From NCBI RefSeq assembly GCF_049727805.1, contig NZ_JBCNYA010000009.1, positions 70,171 to 134,170 of the forward strand: DNA of 64,000 nt, in the 5' to 3' direction. Shown piece by piece: positions 53,744 through 63,287 of this stretch. The notes under the pieces were generated by a model, which saw only the letters and a list, made by a program, of their open reading frames with translations, ran no database searches and was not told the DNA's origin. A program made the position numbers and the translations under genes. The number at the start of each line of letters is the position of its first letter. Position 1 is the stretch's first letter. The DNA comes from Frateuria_A sp049727805. GTDB lineage: Bacteria > Pseudomonadota > Gammaproteobacteria > Xanthomonadales > Rhodanobacteraceae.

Positions 53744-54370
53744 CTAGGCGATGCCGGGCAGATCGCCGCCCGCCGCCGGCAAGCGACGCCGCCACACCAG
53801 GCAACGGTTGTTGGCCGGCATGGCGTGGTCCTGCGCCAGCGCAAAGCCTGCCGCCCGCGCCAGCATGTCCACCGCCTCGGCGTCGCGCAGGCCCATGCGG
53901 GAATCGCGCGCCTTCAGCGCGCGGTCGAAGTCGGCATTGCTGTCGCTGGTGTAGCGGCCGTCACGGTTGAACGGGCCGTAGATCGCCAGTACCGCCCCGT
54001 CGCCGGCGACCGCCGGCAGGCAGGCGAACAGGCGTTCGACCTCCGGCCAGCCCATGATGTGCAGCGTGTTGGCGCTGAACACCGCGTCGTAGCGGGCATG
54101 CGGCCAGGTACCGGCGACGTCCAGCTCCAGCGGCGCGGGCGTGTTCGGCAGCGCGGCTTCCGCGAGCCACGCGCGAATCCCGGGCAGCTGCTCCGTGCGG
54201 TCGGAGCACTGCCAGTCGAGCCACGGCATCGCCGCGGCGAAATGCACTGCGTGCTGGCCGGTACCGCTGCCGATCTCCAGCACGTGCCTGCATCGTGCGA
54301 ACGCCGCGCGCAGCACGTCCAGGATCGGTTCGCGGTTGCGTTCGCAGGCGGGCGCGAACGGCTTGTCCAC
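53744..54370 (-). CDS. DUF938 SAM-dependent methyltransferase
   Basis: 208 residues from a GTG at 54370. The start ERNREPILDVLRAAF, the SAM loop VLEIGSGTGQHAVHFA near residue 32 and FSANTLHIMGWPEVERLF near 100 are typical of DUF938 methyltransferases, whose substrates are unknown. A small membrane-protein gene lies 30 bp upstream on the same strand. Confidence 0.88.
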   Translation of the reverse strand: MDKPFAPACERNREPILDVLRAAFARCRHVLEIGSGTGQHAVHFAAAMPWLDWQCSDRTEQLPGIRAWLAEAALPNTPAPLELDVAGTWPHARYDAVFSANTLHIMGWPEVERLFACLPAVAGDGAVLAIYGPFNRDGRYTSDSNADFDRALKARDSRMGLRDAEAVDMLARAAGFALAQDHAMPANNRCLVWRRRLPAAGGDLPGIA

Positions 54371-54400
54371 GACGGCTGGCAGCAGGCCGGGCGAGCGGGT

Positions 54401-54598
54401 TCAGGCCGGGCGGCCGCGCAGCACGCGGGCGGGCAGCATCAGCAGCGCGCCGAGGAAGGCGAACACCGCGTGCAACGTGATGCCGACCAGCCGGAACGGC
54501 AGCGAGATCAGCCACACGATCGGCCAGAGCACCAGCGCCAGCAGCGCAAGCGGCCAGCAGAACACGAGCAGCAGCAGCCAGAGCAGGAAACCGACCAT
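54401..54598 (-). CDS. 65-residue hydrophobic membrane protein
   Basis: Two or three membrane helices (LLWLLLLVFCWPLALLALVLW and LVGITLHAVFAFLGALLMLP) with a short basic tail. GAGGACAGGTC before the ATG gives a fair ribosome binding site. It resembles conserved small proteins of Xanthomonadales with no known function. Confidence 0.65.
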   Translation of the reverse strand: MVGFLLWLLLLVFCWPLALLALVLWPIVWLISLPFRLVGITLHAVFAFLGALLMLPARVLRGRPA

Positions 54599-54688
54599 GA
54601 CCTGTCCTCGATTGGTGGGTAATGGGTGGTGGGGAGTCCGACTTTAGCGCGCACCGGGGCCGTCGCGTAGATGACTCCCGGCACCGTC

Positions 54689-55276
54689 TCAGTGCATGCC
54701 GGGCATCGGGTCCACGCCGATCAGCCAGCGATGCAGCCAGAACGCGAACACCAGCCAGGCTGCCGTGCCGATCGCCACCGCCAGCGTGTCGCCGCGCAGC
54801 GTGCCGGCCGCATAGCGCACGCCGGCCAGCCGGTCGCGCTGGCGCAGCCACACGGCCATCGGCAGCGCCCATGACAGGAACGCGCCGAACAGCACCACGT
54901 CGTGCAGCATGCCGGTGGCGAGCAGGTGGCCGGAGGCCCACACCACCACGCCCAGCAGCATCGGATGGCCCAGCGCCGACTTGATGTGGTTGCGCGGCAC
55001 GTACGCCGCCGCCAGCAGCACGAAGGCGACCAGCGTGAACAATGCGTTGAGGTGGTCCATCGCCTGCGGCGGCGCATACAGCATCAGCGGCAACTGCCGC
55101 GCGCGACCGAAGCCGAAGCAGACCAGCACCAGGCCGACCAGCGCCACCAGGGCGAACGCCGCTTTCCATGGCCGCTCGCCGAACCGATCGATCTTCCGCT
55201 GCCGCCAGCGCGGAAAGATCACCGGCAACACGTGCACACCGAGGAACACGAACAGGCCGTAGATCATGAGCTGCAT
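54689..55276 (-). CDS. NnrU family membrane protein
   Basis: 195 residues, six membrane helices, with a strong AAGGAG before the ATG. YGLFVFLGVHVLPVI at the start, GHPMLLGVVVWASGHLLATGML in the middle and conserved His residues match the NnrU/MddA family. NnrU was named in denitrifiers near nitric-oxide genes; MddA-type relatives methylate thiols. No denitrification genes lie nearby, so the role is open. Confidence 0.88.
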   Translation of the reverse strand: MQLMIYGLFVFLGVHVLPVIFPRWRQRKIDRFGERPWKAAFALVALVGLVLVCFGFGRARQLPLMLYAPPQAMDHLNALFTLVAFVLLAAAYVPRNHIKSALGHPMLLGVVVWASGHLLATGMLHDVVLFGAFLSWALPMAVWLRQRDRLAGVRYAAGTLRGDTLAVAIGTAAWLVFAFWLHRWLIGVDPMPGMH

Positions 55277-55329
55277 GGTGCTTCTCCTTCGGGCGAAGCC
55301 CGATCATAGGCGTCCGTGGTCCGGAGCGT

Positions 55330-55899
55330 TCAGTCCACGGGTGCCGCCTCCACCGCGAGCACCACGCTCTGCGGCGCCAGTTCGAGCCGCGCCGGCGCCG
55401 GCGCTGCAGGCAACCAGGCATCGCCGGCCTCGAGTACCTGCTCATCCAGCCGCAGCCGGCCGCGCGCGCAATAGAGCAGCACGGTATGCCGCCGCAGCAC
55501 GGCGTCGGCAGCCCCGCGCCAGACCTCGACGCGACCACGGATGCGGCCACGGCGCACCATCAGGTTGAAATCGCGGGTGGGGCCGCCGGCCAGCGTCACC
55601 ACCACCTGTGCCTCGCCGACAAAGGCGAACGGCGCGAACGGTTCGGTCAACGCGTGGGTGCGGCCGTCGTCCAGCGCCATGCTGAAACCCTCGCCATCGA
55701 GCAGCACGATGGTGCGGTCGATCCCCGGGAAGGCGGAGAACGGCGCGGCGCTGTCGACCTCGGCCACGCTCACCCGCCAGAGGAAGTCGTCCATGCCGGC
55801 GCCGGGGGGCTGCACCGCCAGTTCGCGGGTGCGGCCCAGGCCGTTCTTCCAGGGACGGGATGGACAGTCGTGCAGATGCAGGATGGGCATGGGAGCCAT
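55330..55899 (-). CDS. HutD/Ves family protein
   Basis: 189 residues from the ATG at 55899; an ATG at 55890 is equally possible. RPWKNGLGRTRELAVQPPG at the start and the cupin-like FSAFPGIDRTIVLLDGEGF region are typical of HutD/Ves. HutD occurs in histidine-use operons, but no other hut gene lies in the window. A GTAGGGTGGG repeat begins 2 bp upstream of the start. Confidence 0.85.
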   Translation of the reverse strand: MAPMPILHLHDCPSRPWKNGLGRTRELAVQPPGAGMDDFLWRVSVAEVDSAAPFSAFPGIDRTIVLLDGEGFSMALDDGRTHALTEPFAPFAFVGEAQVVVTLAGGPTRDFNLMVRRGRIRGRVEVWRGAADAVLRRHTVLLYCARGRLRLDEQVLEAGDAWLPAAPAPARLELAPQSVVLAVEAAPVD

Positions 55900-55900
55900 T

Positions 55901-55922
55901 GTAGGGTGGGCTTCAGCCCACC
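55901..55922. repeat. Single GTAGGGTGGGCTT repeat
   Basis: GTAGGGTGGG then CTTCAGCCCACC, a short palindromic unit of the same family as the pair at 37779-37854. It lies between the HutD start and the dinG stop. Confidence 0.75.
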
Positions 55923-55958
55923 GCCGACACCGCCAGCGCGCGCGGGCCGCAGCCCTTC

Positions 55959-58064
55959 CTACGCCACGCGCTCGATCACCTGCCGGAACGGCGGCAGGGC
56001 ACGCAGCATGCCGGCGCCATAGCGCTTGGTGACCACGCGCCGGTCCAGCAGCACGATGCGGCCGCGGTCGGTCTCGCTGCGGATCAGGCGGCCGCAGTAC
56101 TGCGTGAGCAGCCGCGTGGCCTCGGGAATGCTCACTTCCAGGAACGGGTTGCGTCCGCGCGATTCCAGCCACTCGGCGTAGGTCGCGCCGACCGGGTCGG
56201 TCGGCACGGCGAACGGCAGCTGGGTGATCACCACCGTCTCGCACAGCTTGCCGGGCAGGTCCAGGCCTTCGCCGAAGGAGGCCAGCCCGAACAGCGTGCT
56301 GCCCTTGCCCGATTCGACGTCGGCGACGTGCTCGGCGATCAGCTGCGCTTTGCCCAGCGAGCCTTGCGCGCGCACCTTGCGCACCTTGTCGATCGGCAGC
56401 CGTTGCAGCACGCGGTCGAGCTTGGCGCGCGAGGTGAACAGCACCAGGTTGCCGGCGCTCCAGTCCAGGTGTTCGGCCAGCCAGTCGCAGATCGCCTGCG
56501 CGTGCGCCTCGCGCGCGTCGGGCAGCACATCGATCGCCGGCACCTCCAGCCGCGCCTGCGCGGACAGGTCGAACGGCGAGGGCAGGCTCAAGGTGACGGC
56601 TTCGTCCGGCAGCCCGACCGCATCGGCGAAGCCGCGGAAGTTGCCGCCGGCGCTCAGCGTGGCCGAGGTCAGCACCACGCCGCTGGCGTTGCCCCACAGC
56701 ACGTGGCGCAGCAGGCCGCCGGCGGAGACGGACGAGGCGTGGCAGACCAGTTGCTGGTCGCCGGCGAGCGTGACCCAGCGCGCCAGCGGCGGTGCGTTGT
56801 CGGCATCGTCGCCGGCCCAGGCGCGCCAGGTGCGTTCCTGCCGGTCCAGCCGCTCCAGCGCCATGCCCAGCTCGCGCGCGAGCGCTTCCTGGGTCGGGCC
56901 GCCATCGGTCATCTCCACTACCGCGCGGCGCACGGCGGTCAGCCAGCGCTGGATCTCGGCGGTCTGCGCGTGCAGCGCCTGCGCCTGCATCACCCAGTCC
57001 TCCGGCAACTGGCCGAGCGAGCCGCGGTAGACCGGTTCGCTCTGGGCCGGATCGGGCAGCCAGGCCAGGCGGATCGCCTTTTCCAGTTCCTCCAGGCCGT
57101 CGGAGAGTTCCTGCAGCTTGGCATCGCCCGCGTCGAGGGCGAGCTTGCCCAGCGATTCCTTGTCGGTGAGCGAATAGGCCGCGTGCACCTGGCGCGCCAG
57201 GCGGCTCAACTGGCGCACGCTGGCGCCCAGGTACACCTCGGCGGCGCCGCGGTCGATCGCCTTGGCCGGCACGTGGTGCGCCTCGTCGAACACGTACACC
57301 GTCTCGGCGGGCTTGGGCAGGATCACGCCGCCCCAGCCTTCGTCCTCGCCGGGCATGGTCAGGTCGGCCAGCACCAGGTCCTGGTTGGCGACGATCAGCT
57401 CGGCGTCGGCCACCGCGCGGCGCGCGGCGAAGAACGGGCAATTCATGAAGTGGATGCACTTGCGCCCGGTGCAGCCGCCCGCGCTGGTGGTCAGCATGGG
57501 CTTGAGGAAATCGCCGACCGCCTCCGGCGCAGCGTCCATGTCGCCGTTCCACTCGCCGCACTCGAACGCGCCGGCGAGCTTGGACAGCGCCTGCTTGTCG
57601 CGTTCGGCCGGCGGCTTGGACCACAGCGCCAGATCCGCGTCGAAACCCAGGCCGAGCTGGCCGGCCTCGGCCCCCATGCTCTGGCGCGCCATCGCCAGGT
57701 TGCGCGGGCACAGGTAGCGGCCGCGACCCTTGGCCAGCGCCACCTTGGCCTCGTGGCCGGAAAGCTTCAGATAGAGCGGAATGTCGCGCTCGACCAGTTG
57801 TTCCTGCAGCGCCACCGTGGCGGTGGCGATCAGCAGCTTCTTTTTCTGCGCGCGCGCTACCTCCATGCCGGCGATCAGGTAGGCCATGGATTTGCCGGTG
57901 CCGGTGGGCGCCTCGATCGCCGCCGCGCCGCCCTCGGCCGCCAGCGCCTTGGCCACCTCGGCGATCATCCGCCCCTGCGCGGCACGCGGGCGGAAGCCGG
58001 GCAGGCCTTCCTTCAGGCGCGCGTAGGCGGCGCGGATCGCGTCCTTGGTGGCATCGGTGAGCAT
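55959..58064 (-). CDS. dinG: ATP-dependent DNA helicase DinG
   Basis: 701-residue superfamily 2 helicase of the XPD/DinG group, which unwinds damaged or RNA-containing DNA. Walker A IEAPTGTGKSMAYLIA is near residue 50, and the DEAH box is FDEAHHVPAKAIDRG near 260. Cysteines that would hold the 4Fe-4S cluster are in YLCPRN, FECGEW and GGCTGRKCIHFMNCPFF. The C-terminal motif VI region is LTQYCGRLIRSETDRGRIVLLDRR. Confidence 0.95.
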   Translation of the reverse strand: MLTDATKDAIRAAYARLKEGLPGFRPRAAQGRMIAEVAKALAAEGGAAAIEAPTGTGKSMAYLIAGMEVARAQKKKLLIATATVALQEQLVERDIPLYLKLSGHEAKVALAKGRGRYLCPRNLAMARQSMGAEAGQLGLGFDADLALWSKPPAERDKQALSKLAGAFECGEWNGDMDAAPEAVGDFLKPMLTTSAGGCTGRKCIHFMNCPFFAARRAVADAELIVANQDLVLADLTMPGEDEGWGGVILPKPAETVYVFDEAHHVPAKAIDRGAAEVYLGASVRQLSRLARQVHAAYSLTDKESLGKLALDAGDAKLQELSDGLEELEKAIRLAWLPDPAQSEPVYRGSLGQLPEDWVMQAQALHAQTAEIQRWLTAVRRAVVEMTDGGPTQEALARELGMALERLDRQERTWRAWAGDDADNAPPLARWVTLAGDQQLVCHASSVSAGGLLRHVLWGNASGVVLTSATLSAGGNFRGFADAVGLPDEAVTLSLPSPFDLSAQARLEVPAIDVLPDAREAHAQAICDWLAEHLDWSAGNLVLFTSRAKLDRVLQRLPIDKVRKVRAQGSLGKAQLIAEHVADVESGKGSTLFGLASFGEGLDLPGKLCETVVITQLPFAVPTDPVGATYAEWLESRGRNPFLEVSIPEATRLLTQYCGRLIRSETDRGRIVLLDRRVVTKRYGAGMLRALPPFRQVIERVA

Positions 58065-58283
58065 CGCGTGATTCTACCGGCCGCCAGCCGGTGCCGGGCG
58101 TGCCTGCGCCGCATCCACGCGACTCAAGATACGGTGGTTTTCGCCGATCTTGTGGTAAGCATCAGGGGGCAGGCACGAGCGAGGGCAGTACGCTATTCCC
58201 ATGAAGCGGCGCGGTTGCAATGTGGGGACGCATCGCCGGGCCGGTCGCTGCGGCGGCCGCGCGGGACGGAGCCGCCTGCGCGC

Positions 58284-61223
58284 ATGAACCTTCGCGCCAC
58301 GCCCCTGCCGCCGCATGATGGTCAGGCCGCCTGGCTGATCCGGCTGGTGGACGCCACCACGCCGAACGAGGTGGCGGTGGTCATCGCCGCGTTCGCGCAG
58401 GCGCTCGCCGGCTGCCGCGACGCCACCGTCGCCTGGACCAGCAGCGGCCTGCCGCGCGCACACCGCAGTGGCGGCGCGCCGGACCATGCACGCATTGGCC
58501 GGGCCCGGGCAAGGCTGGCGCAGGGCGCGCAGGACGTCGTCGCCGACGGCCCCGAGCTGGCAGTGCGCCTGTTGCCGCGGGAACGGGCGATCCTGCTGCT
58601 CGAGCTGGAGCGCGGCCAGGCACCCGAGCCCTTGCTTGCCCAGCTGCGTCCCTTCCTTGAGCTGGCCGATGCGCACCTGCATCGGGCCATCAGGTTGGCC
58701 GACCTGGAGGACTCGCACGAGCAACTGGTGCGTTCGGAAGCCCTGCAGCGCGCGCTGTTCGCGATCTCCGACCTGGCTGGTTCCGAACTGGACATGCCCG
58801 AGATGCTCAAGCGCATCCACGGCATCATCAGCTCGCTGATGTACGGCGAGAACTTCTTCATCGTGCGCAGCGATCCGCAGCGCGGCACGATGCGCTTCCT
58901 CTACTACGCCGACGTCGAAGACACCGACGCGCCCGACACCAGCCACGATTTTCCGCTGGAAAGCATCCGCGACTCGATGACCTGGCACCTGCTCACCGGC
59001 GGCAAGGCGCTGATGGGCAGTCTGGAGGCGATCCGCCGCCAGGTGACCGGCACCTTCTCGCCTTCGGGGCCCGAGGCGATCGACTGGCTCGGTGTGCCGA
59101 TGCTGCGCGACGGTCAGGTGCACGGCGCGCTGGTGGTGCAGAGCTACCAGGCCGGCATGGGCTTTTCCGAGGAGGACCGCGCGCTGCTGGAATTCGTCGG
59201 CAGCCACGTGCTCACCGCGCTGGAGCGCAAGCAGAGCAAGGACGAACTGGAGGAGCGCGTGCGCCTGCGCACGCAGGAGCTGGCCGCCGCCAACCGCGGC
59301 CTGCAGCAGGAAGTGCTCGAGCGCCAGCGCGCCGAGCGGCTGCAGGCCACGCTGTTCCACCTGGCGCAACTGGCCACCGCCGACATCGACGAGAACGCGT
59401 TCTACGAACAGACCCATGCGGTGGTCGGCGAGCTGATCAACGCGGAGAACTTCTTCATCGCGCTGCTCTCGGACGACCGCAAGAACCTGGTGTTTCCCTA
59501 TTACGTCGACGCCGGCGTGCGCAAGGCGCAGGAGCGTCCGCTCGGGCGCGGCCTGTCCGAGTACGTGCTGCGCAGCGGCCGGCCGCTGCTGGGCTTCCAC
59601 GACGACATGGCGGCGCTGGCCGAGCGGGGCGAGGTCGACCTGCAACGCGTGGGCCGGCCGGCGGAATGCTGGCTGGGCGTGCCGCTGCGGGTCGACGAGG
59701 AGGTGATCGGCCTGGTCACCGTGCAGAGCTACACGCCCTCGGTCGGCTACGACCAGGCCGACCAGGAACTGCTCACCTTCGTGGCGATGCAGATCGCCAA
59801 CAGCATCCATCGCCGCCGTGCGGCGGCCTCGCTGCAGCGCGCCTACGCGGAACTGGAACTGCGTGTGGCCGAGCGCACGTCCGAGCTGCGCCTGGAGATC
59901 ACCGAGCGCGAGCGCATCCAGGACCAGCTCAAGCACGAGGTGATGCACGACGCGCTGACCGGCCTGCCCAACCGCGGCTTCCTGCGCGACCGGCTGGAAC
60001 GCGTGTTGAGCATCCTGCAACGCGAGCCGGGCAGGCGCTGCGCGCTGCTCTATCTGGACGTGGACCGCTTCAAGGTGATCAACGACAGCCTCGGCCACTT
60101 GGCCGGCGATGCCTTCCTCAAGGCGATCGCGCAGCGCCTGCACGATTGCGTGCGCGAGCCGGACGTGGTGGCGCGGCTGTCCGGCGACGAGTTCGCGATC
60201 CTGCTGGAGGACGTGGAAATTCCCGCCGCCGCAGTGGCGGTGGCGCAGCGCGTGCTCGCCGCGCTGAGCGTGCCGCTGCAGGTCGCCGGGCGCGAGCTGG
60301 CGCCCTCGGCCAGCATGGGCATCGCCATCGGCGACAACAGCTACGTCACTGCCGACGAGGTGCTGCGCGACGCCGACATCGCGCTCTACCGCGCCAAGGA
60401 GCAGGGCCGCAACCGCTACGAGCTGTTCGACGAGACGCTGGCCAAGAACGTCGTCGACGTGCTGATGATGGAAGGCGAGCTGCGCCAGGCCTTGCAGCGC
60501 GACGAGTTCGAGCCCTACCTGCAGCCGTTCTGCCGGCTCGGCGACGGCGCGGTGGTCGGCTACGAGGCGCTGCTGCGCTGGAACCATCCGCTGCTGGGCG
60601 TGCTCGGTCCGGCGGATTTCCTCAAGGTGGCGCAGGACAGCGGGCACATCGAGACGATCGATTGGCGGCTGTTCGAGCGCGGCTGCGAGCGCTTCCTGCA
60701 ACTGCCGGACAAGGAAACCTTCCTCACCTTCAACGTCTCCGCGCTGCACCTGCGCCACGGCGATTTCGACGCGCGCCTGGTGCGCCTGCTCGAACGCACC
60801 GGGCTGCCGCCGTGGCGGCTGATCGTGGAGGTCACCGAAGGCTCGCTGCTGGACAATCCCGAGCAGGTGCGCACGATGCTCGAGCGGCTGCGCGCGATCG
60901 GCGTGGGCGCGGCGCTGGACGACTTCGGCACGGGTTATTCCTCGCTGAGCTACCTGCACTCGCTGCCGTTGCGCATGCTCAAGATCGATCGCGCGTTCGT
61001 GCACGCGCTGGGCGAGGACGAGCACACCACCGCGACCACGGTGGTCGCCGCGATCCTGGCGTTGGCGCGCGCGCTGGGCATCCAGGTGATTGCCGAAGGC
61101 ATCGAGACGCCGGCGCAATGCCAGGCGCTGCTGGAGATGGGCTGCGAACTGGGGCAGGGCTACCTGCTCGGGCGGCCGGCGCCGATCGGGCAGTGGCTGG
61201 CGCGCGAGCGCGACGCGGAGTGA
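58284..61223 (+). CDS. GAF-GAF-GGDEF-EAL cyclic-di-GMP enzyme
   Basis: 979 residues from the ATG at 58284. Two GAF sensor domains lie at about 165-315 and 360-515, with coiled-coil linkers after each, then a GGDEF domain with SGDEF at 633-637 and an upstream RxxD inhibitory site (REPD), then an EAL domain with Glu761 in YEALLRWNHP and DDFGTGYSSLSYL near 880. Both catalytic motifs look intact (SGDEF is a working variant in other proteins), so it could both make and degrade c-di-GMP, with the GAF domains sensing a small molecule. There is no membrane segment. Confidence 0.92.
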   Translation: MNLRATPLPPHDGQAAWLIRLVDATTPNEVAVVIAAFAQALAGCRDATVAWTSSGLPRAHRSGGAPDHARIGRARARLAQGAQDVVADGPELAVRLLPRERAILLLELERGQAPEPLLAQLRPFLELADAHLHRAIRLADLEDSHEQLVRSEALQRALFAISDLAGSELDMPEMLKRIHGIISSLMYGENFFIVRSDPQRGTMRFLYYADVEDTDAPDTSHDFPLESIRDSMTWHLLTGGKALMGSLEAIRRQVTGTFSPSGPEAIDWLGVPMLRDGQVHGALVVQSYQAGMGFSEEDRALLEFVGSHVLTALERKQSKDELEERVRLRTQELAAANRGLQQEVLERQRAERLQATLFHLAQLATADIDENAFYEQTHAVVGELINAENFFIALLSDDRKNLVFPYYVDAGVRKAQERPLGRGLSEYVLRSGRPLLGFHDDMAALAERGEVDLQRVGRPAECWLGVPLRVDEEVIGLVTVQSYTPSVGYDQADQELLTFVAMQIANSIHRRRAAASLQRAYAELELRVAERTSELRLEITERERIQDQLKHEVMHDALTGLPNRGFLRDRLERVLSILQREPGRRCALLYLDVDRFKVINDSLGHLAGDAFLKAIAQRLHDCVREPDVVARLSGDEFAILLEDVEIPAAAVAVAQRVLAALSVPLQVAGRELAPSASMGIAIGDNSYVTADEVLRDADIALYRAKEQGRNRYELFDETLAKNVVDVLMMEGELRQALQRDEFEPYLQPFCRLGDGAVVGYEALLRWNHPLLGVLGPADFLKVAQDSGHIETIDWRLFERGCERFLQLPDKETFLTFNVSALHLRHGDFDARLVRLLERTGLPPWRLIVEVTEGSLLDNPEQVRTMLERLRAIGVGAALDDFGTGYSSLSYLHSLPLRMLKIDRAFVHALGEDEHTTATTVVAAILALARALGIQVIAEGIETPAQCQALLEMGCELGQGYLLGRPAPIGQWLARERDAE

Positions 61224-61251
61224 AGCCAACCTCACGGGTGATGCCGCTTTT

Positions 61252-61408
61252 GCTCCCTCTCTCCTACGGGGGAGAGGGCTGGGGTGAGGGGACGCTCTGG
61301 CGGTGAGCTTTCCCGCGAAGCGACTTTTCGTCCCTCACGAACGCACTGAGCGCGTTCCCCGCGAGCCCCGGCCCCTCACCCAAACCCTCTCCCCGGGGGG
61401 AGAGGGCT
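61252..61408. repeat. Composite REP-like pair between the GGDEF-EAL and FAD genes
   Basis: The left unit is GCTCCCTCTCTCCTACGGGG then GAGAGGGCTGGGGTGAGGGG; the right, inverted unit is GCGAGCCCCGGCCCCTCACC then CAAACCCTCTCCCCGGGGGG. About 70 bases separate them. It lies between two convergent genes. Confidence 0.85.
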
Positions 61409-61445
61409 TCACATCGGGCGAGATTCCACCACACGACGGCGCCAG

Positions 61446-63104
61446 TTATCGCGATGCGTTAATCGCCACCGCCACCGCCTCCGCCACGCGGATCCCGTCC
61501 ACCGCCGCCGACAGGATGCCGCCGGCGTAACCGGCGCCCTCGCCAGCGGGGAACAGGCCGCGCGTGTTGAGGCTCTGGTAGTCGCCTTCGCCGCGCCGGA
61601 TGCGCACAGGTGAGGACGTGCGCGTCTCCACCCCGGTCAGCACCGCGTCGTGCATGGAGAAGCCGCGGATCTGCCGGTCGAACATCGGCAAGGCCTCGCG
61701 GATCGCGCCGATGGCGTAGTCCGGCAGCGCGGTGGAGAGGTCGGTCAGGTGCACGCCCGGCTTGTACGAGGGCAGCACCTCGCCGAGCGCCTGCGACGGC
61801 CGCGCGGCGAGGAAATCGCCCACCCGCTGCGCCGGCGCGCTGTAGTCGCCGCCGCCCATCGCGAACGCATGCGACTCCCAGTGCCGCTGCAGCGCGATGC
61901 CGGCCAGCGGCCCCTCGCCATAGGGCACGAAATCCTCCGGCGTGATGCCGCAGACGATCGCCGCATTGGCGTTGCGCTCGTTGCGCGAGTACTGGCTCAT
62001 GCCGTTGGTGACCACGCGCCCCGGCTCGGAAGTGGCGGCCACCACCGTGCCGCCCGGACACATGCAGAAGCTGTACACCGAACGTCCGCTCTGGCCCGGC
62101 CCGCTCCCGTGTGGTTTGGCGCCGTGGTGCACCAGCTTGTAGTCGGCCGCGCCCAGGATCGGATGGCCGGCCTGCGGGCCGAAGCGTGCGCGGTCGATCA
62201 CCGATTGCGGATGCTCGATGCGGAAGCCGATCGAGAACGGCTTGGCTTCCAGGTAGACGCCGCGCGCATGCAGCATCTCGAAGGTGTCGCGCGCGCTGTG
62301 GCCGATCGCCAGCACGACGTGGTCCGAGCGCAGTTCGTCGCCGTCGGCCAGCCGCACGCCGCGCACCTGGCGCGTGCCGTCCGCATCGATTTCGACCCGC
62401 AGGTCCTCCACGCGCTGGTCGAAACGGATCTCGCCGCCGAGCGCCTGGATGGTCGCGCGCATGTTTTCCACCATTGTCACCAGCCGGAAGGTGCCGATGT
62501 GCGGCTTGCTGACGTAGAGGATTTCCTCCGGTGCGCCCGCCTTGACGAACTCGGTCAGCACCTTGCGCCCGTGGTGGTGCGGGTCGGAGATCTGGCTGTG
62601 CAGCTTGCCGTCGGAGAAGGTGCCGGCGCCGCCTTCGCCGAACTGCACGTTCGATTCGGGATGCAGGTTGCGCTTGCGCCACAGGTCCCAGGTGTCCCTG
62701 GTGCGCTCGCGCACCGCCTTGCCGCGGTCGAGCACGATCGGACGGAAGCCCATTTCCGCCAGGATCAGCGCCGCGAAGATGCCGCAGGGGCCGAAGCCGA
62801 CCACCACCGGCCGATGCGCCAGCCGCTCCGGTGCGCGCGCTACCGGGTGGTAGCTCGTGTCGGGCGTGGGCTGCACGTGGCGGTCGTCGGCGAAGCGCGC
62901 GAGCACGGCGGCCTCGTCGGCCACCTCCACGTCCAGCGTGTAGATCAGCGCGATCGCGCCGCGCTTGCGCGCGTCGTAGCCGCGGCGGAACACGCTCACG
63001 CCGCGCAGCGCGGCGGCCGGCAGCTTCAGGCGCGCACGGACCGACTCCGCCAGGGCTTCAGGCGGATGGTCGAGGGGAAGCTTCAGGTCGGTCAGTCGCA
63101 GCAT
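61446..63104 (-). CDS. FAD-dependent oxidoreductase (COG2509 type)
   Basis: 552 residues. After an N-terminal ~95-residue domain (MLRLTDLKLPLDH..RGYDARKRGAIALIYTLDVEV) comes the FAD-binding Rossmann motif PVVVGFGPCGIFAALILAEMG near residue 100, then NVQFGEGGAGTFSDGKLHS, and the second dinucleotide-binding part near the C-terminus (GLFPAGEGAGYAGGILSAAVDGIRVAEA). It belongs to a conserved group of flavoproteins annotated only as FAD-dependent; the reaction is unknown. Confidence 0.9.
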   Translation of the reverse strand: MLRLTDLKLPLDHPPEALAESVRARLKLPAAALRGVSVFRRGYDARKRGAIALIYTLDVEVADEAAVLARFADDRHVQPTPDTSYHPVARAPERLAHRPVVVGFGPCGIFAALILAEMGFRPIVLDRGKAVRERTRDTWDLWRKRNLHPESNVQFGEGGAGTFSDGKLHSQISDPHHHGRKVLTEFVKAGAPEEILYVSKPHIGTFRLVTMVENMRATIQALGGEIRFDQRVEDLRVEIDADGTRQVRGVRLADGDELRSDHVVLAIGHSARDTFEMLHARGVYLEAKPFSIGFRIEHPQSVIDRARFGPQAGHPILGAADYKLVHHGAKPHGSGPGQSGRSVYSFCMCPGGTVVAATSEPGRVVTNGMSQYSRNERNANAAIVCGITPEDFVPYGEGPLAGIALQRHWESHAFAMGGGDYSAPAQRVGDFLAARPSQALGEVLPSYKPGVHLTDLSTALPDYAIGAIREALPMFDRQIRGFSMHDAVLTGVETRTSSPVRIRRGEGDYQSLNTRGLFPAGEGAGYAGGILSAAVDGIRVAEAVAVAINASR

Positions 63105-63287
63105 GGGTTCGCACGGTCAGGCTGCCACGACCGGTGCGGCCGGGTTACGCCAGGCCGCGTATTGTCCGTGCGCAAGGCTCGCCGCGACAAGGCAGGCGCG
63201 CCGGGTGACACGCCGTGGCAGCCTTTGCCGTCAGGCGTTCGGGCCGCCGCGTCCGCGGCGCCGGGGAAAAGTGACGCAACACGCCAC

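Noticed and set aside
60180..60194. SGDEF instead of GGDEF taken as a sign of a dead cyclase
   Set aside because: SGDEF occurs in active diguanylate cyclases and the remaining active-site residues are in place.
58074..61235. Antisense frame of ~1050 codons opposite the GGDEF-EAL gene
   Set aside because: Low-complexity shadow; the plus-strand protein has intact conserved motifs.
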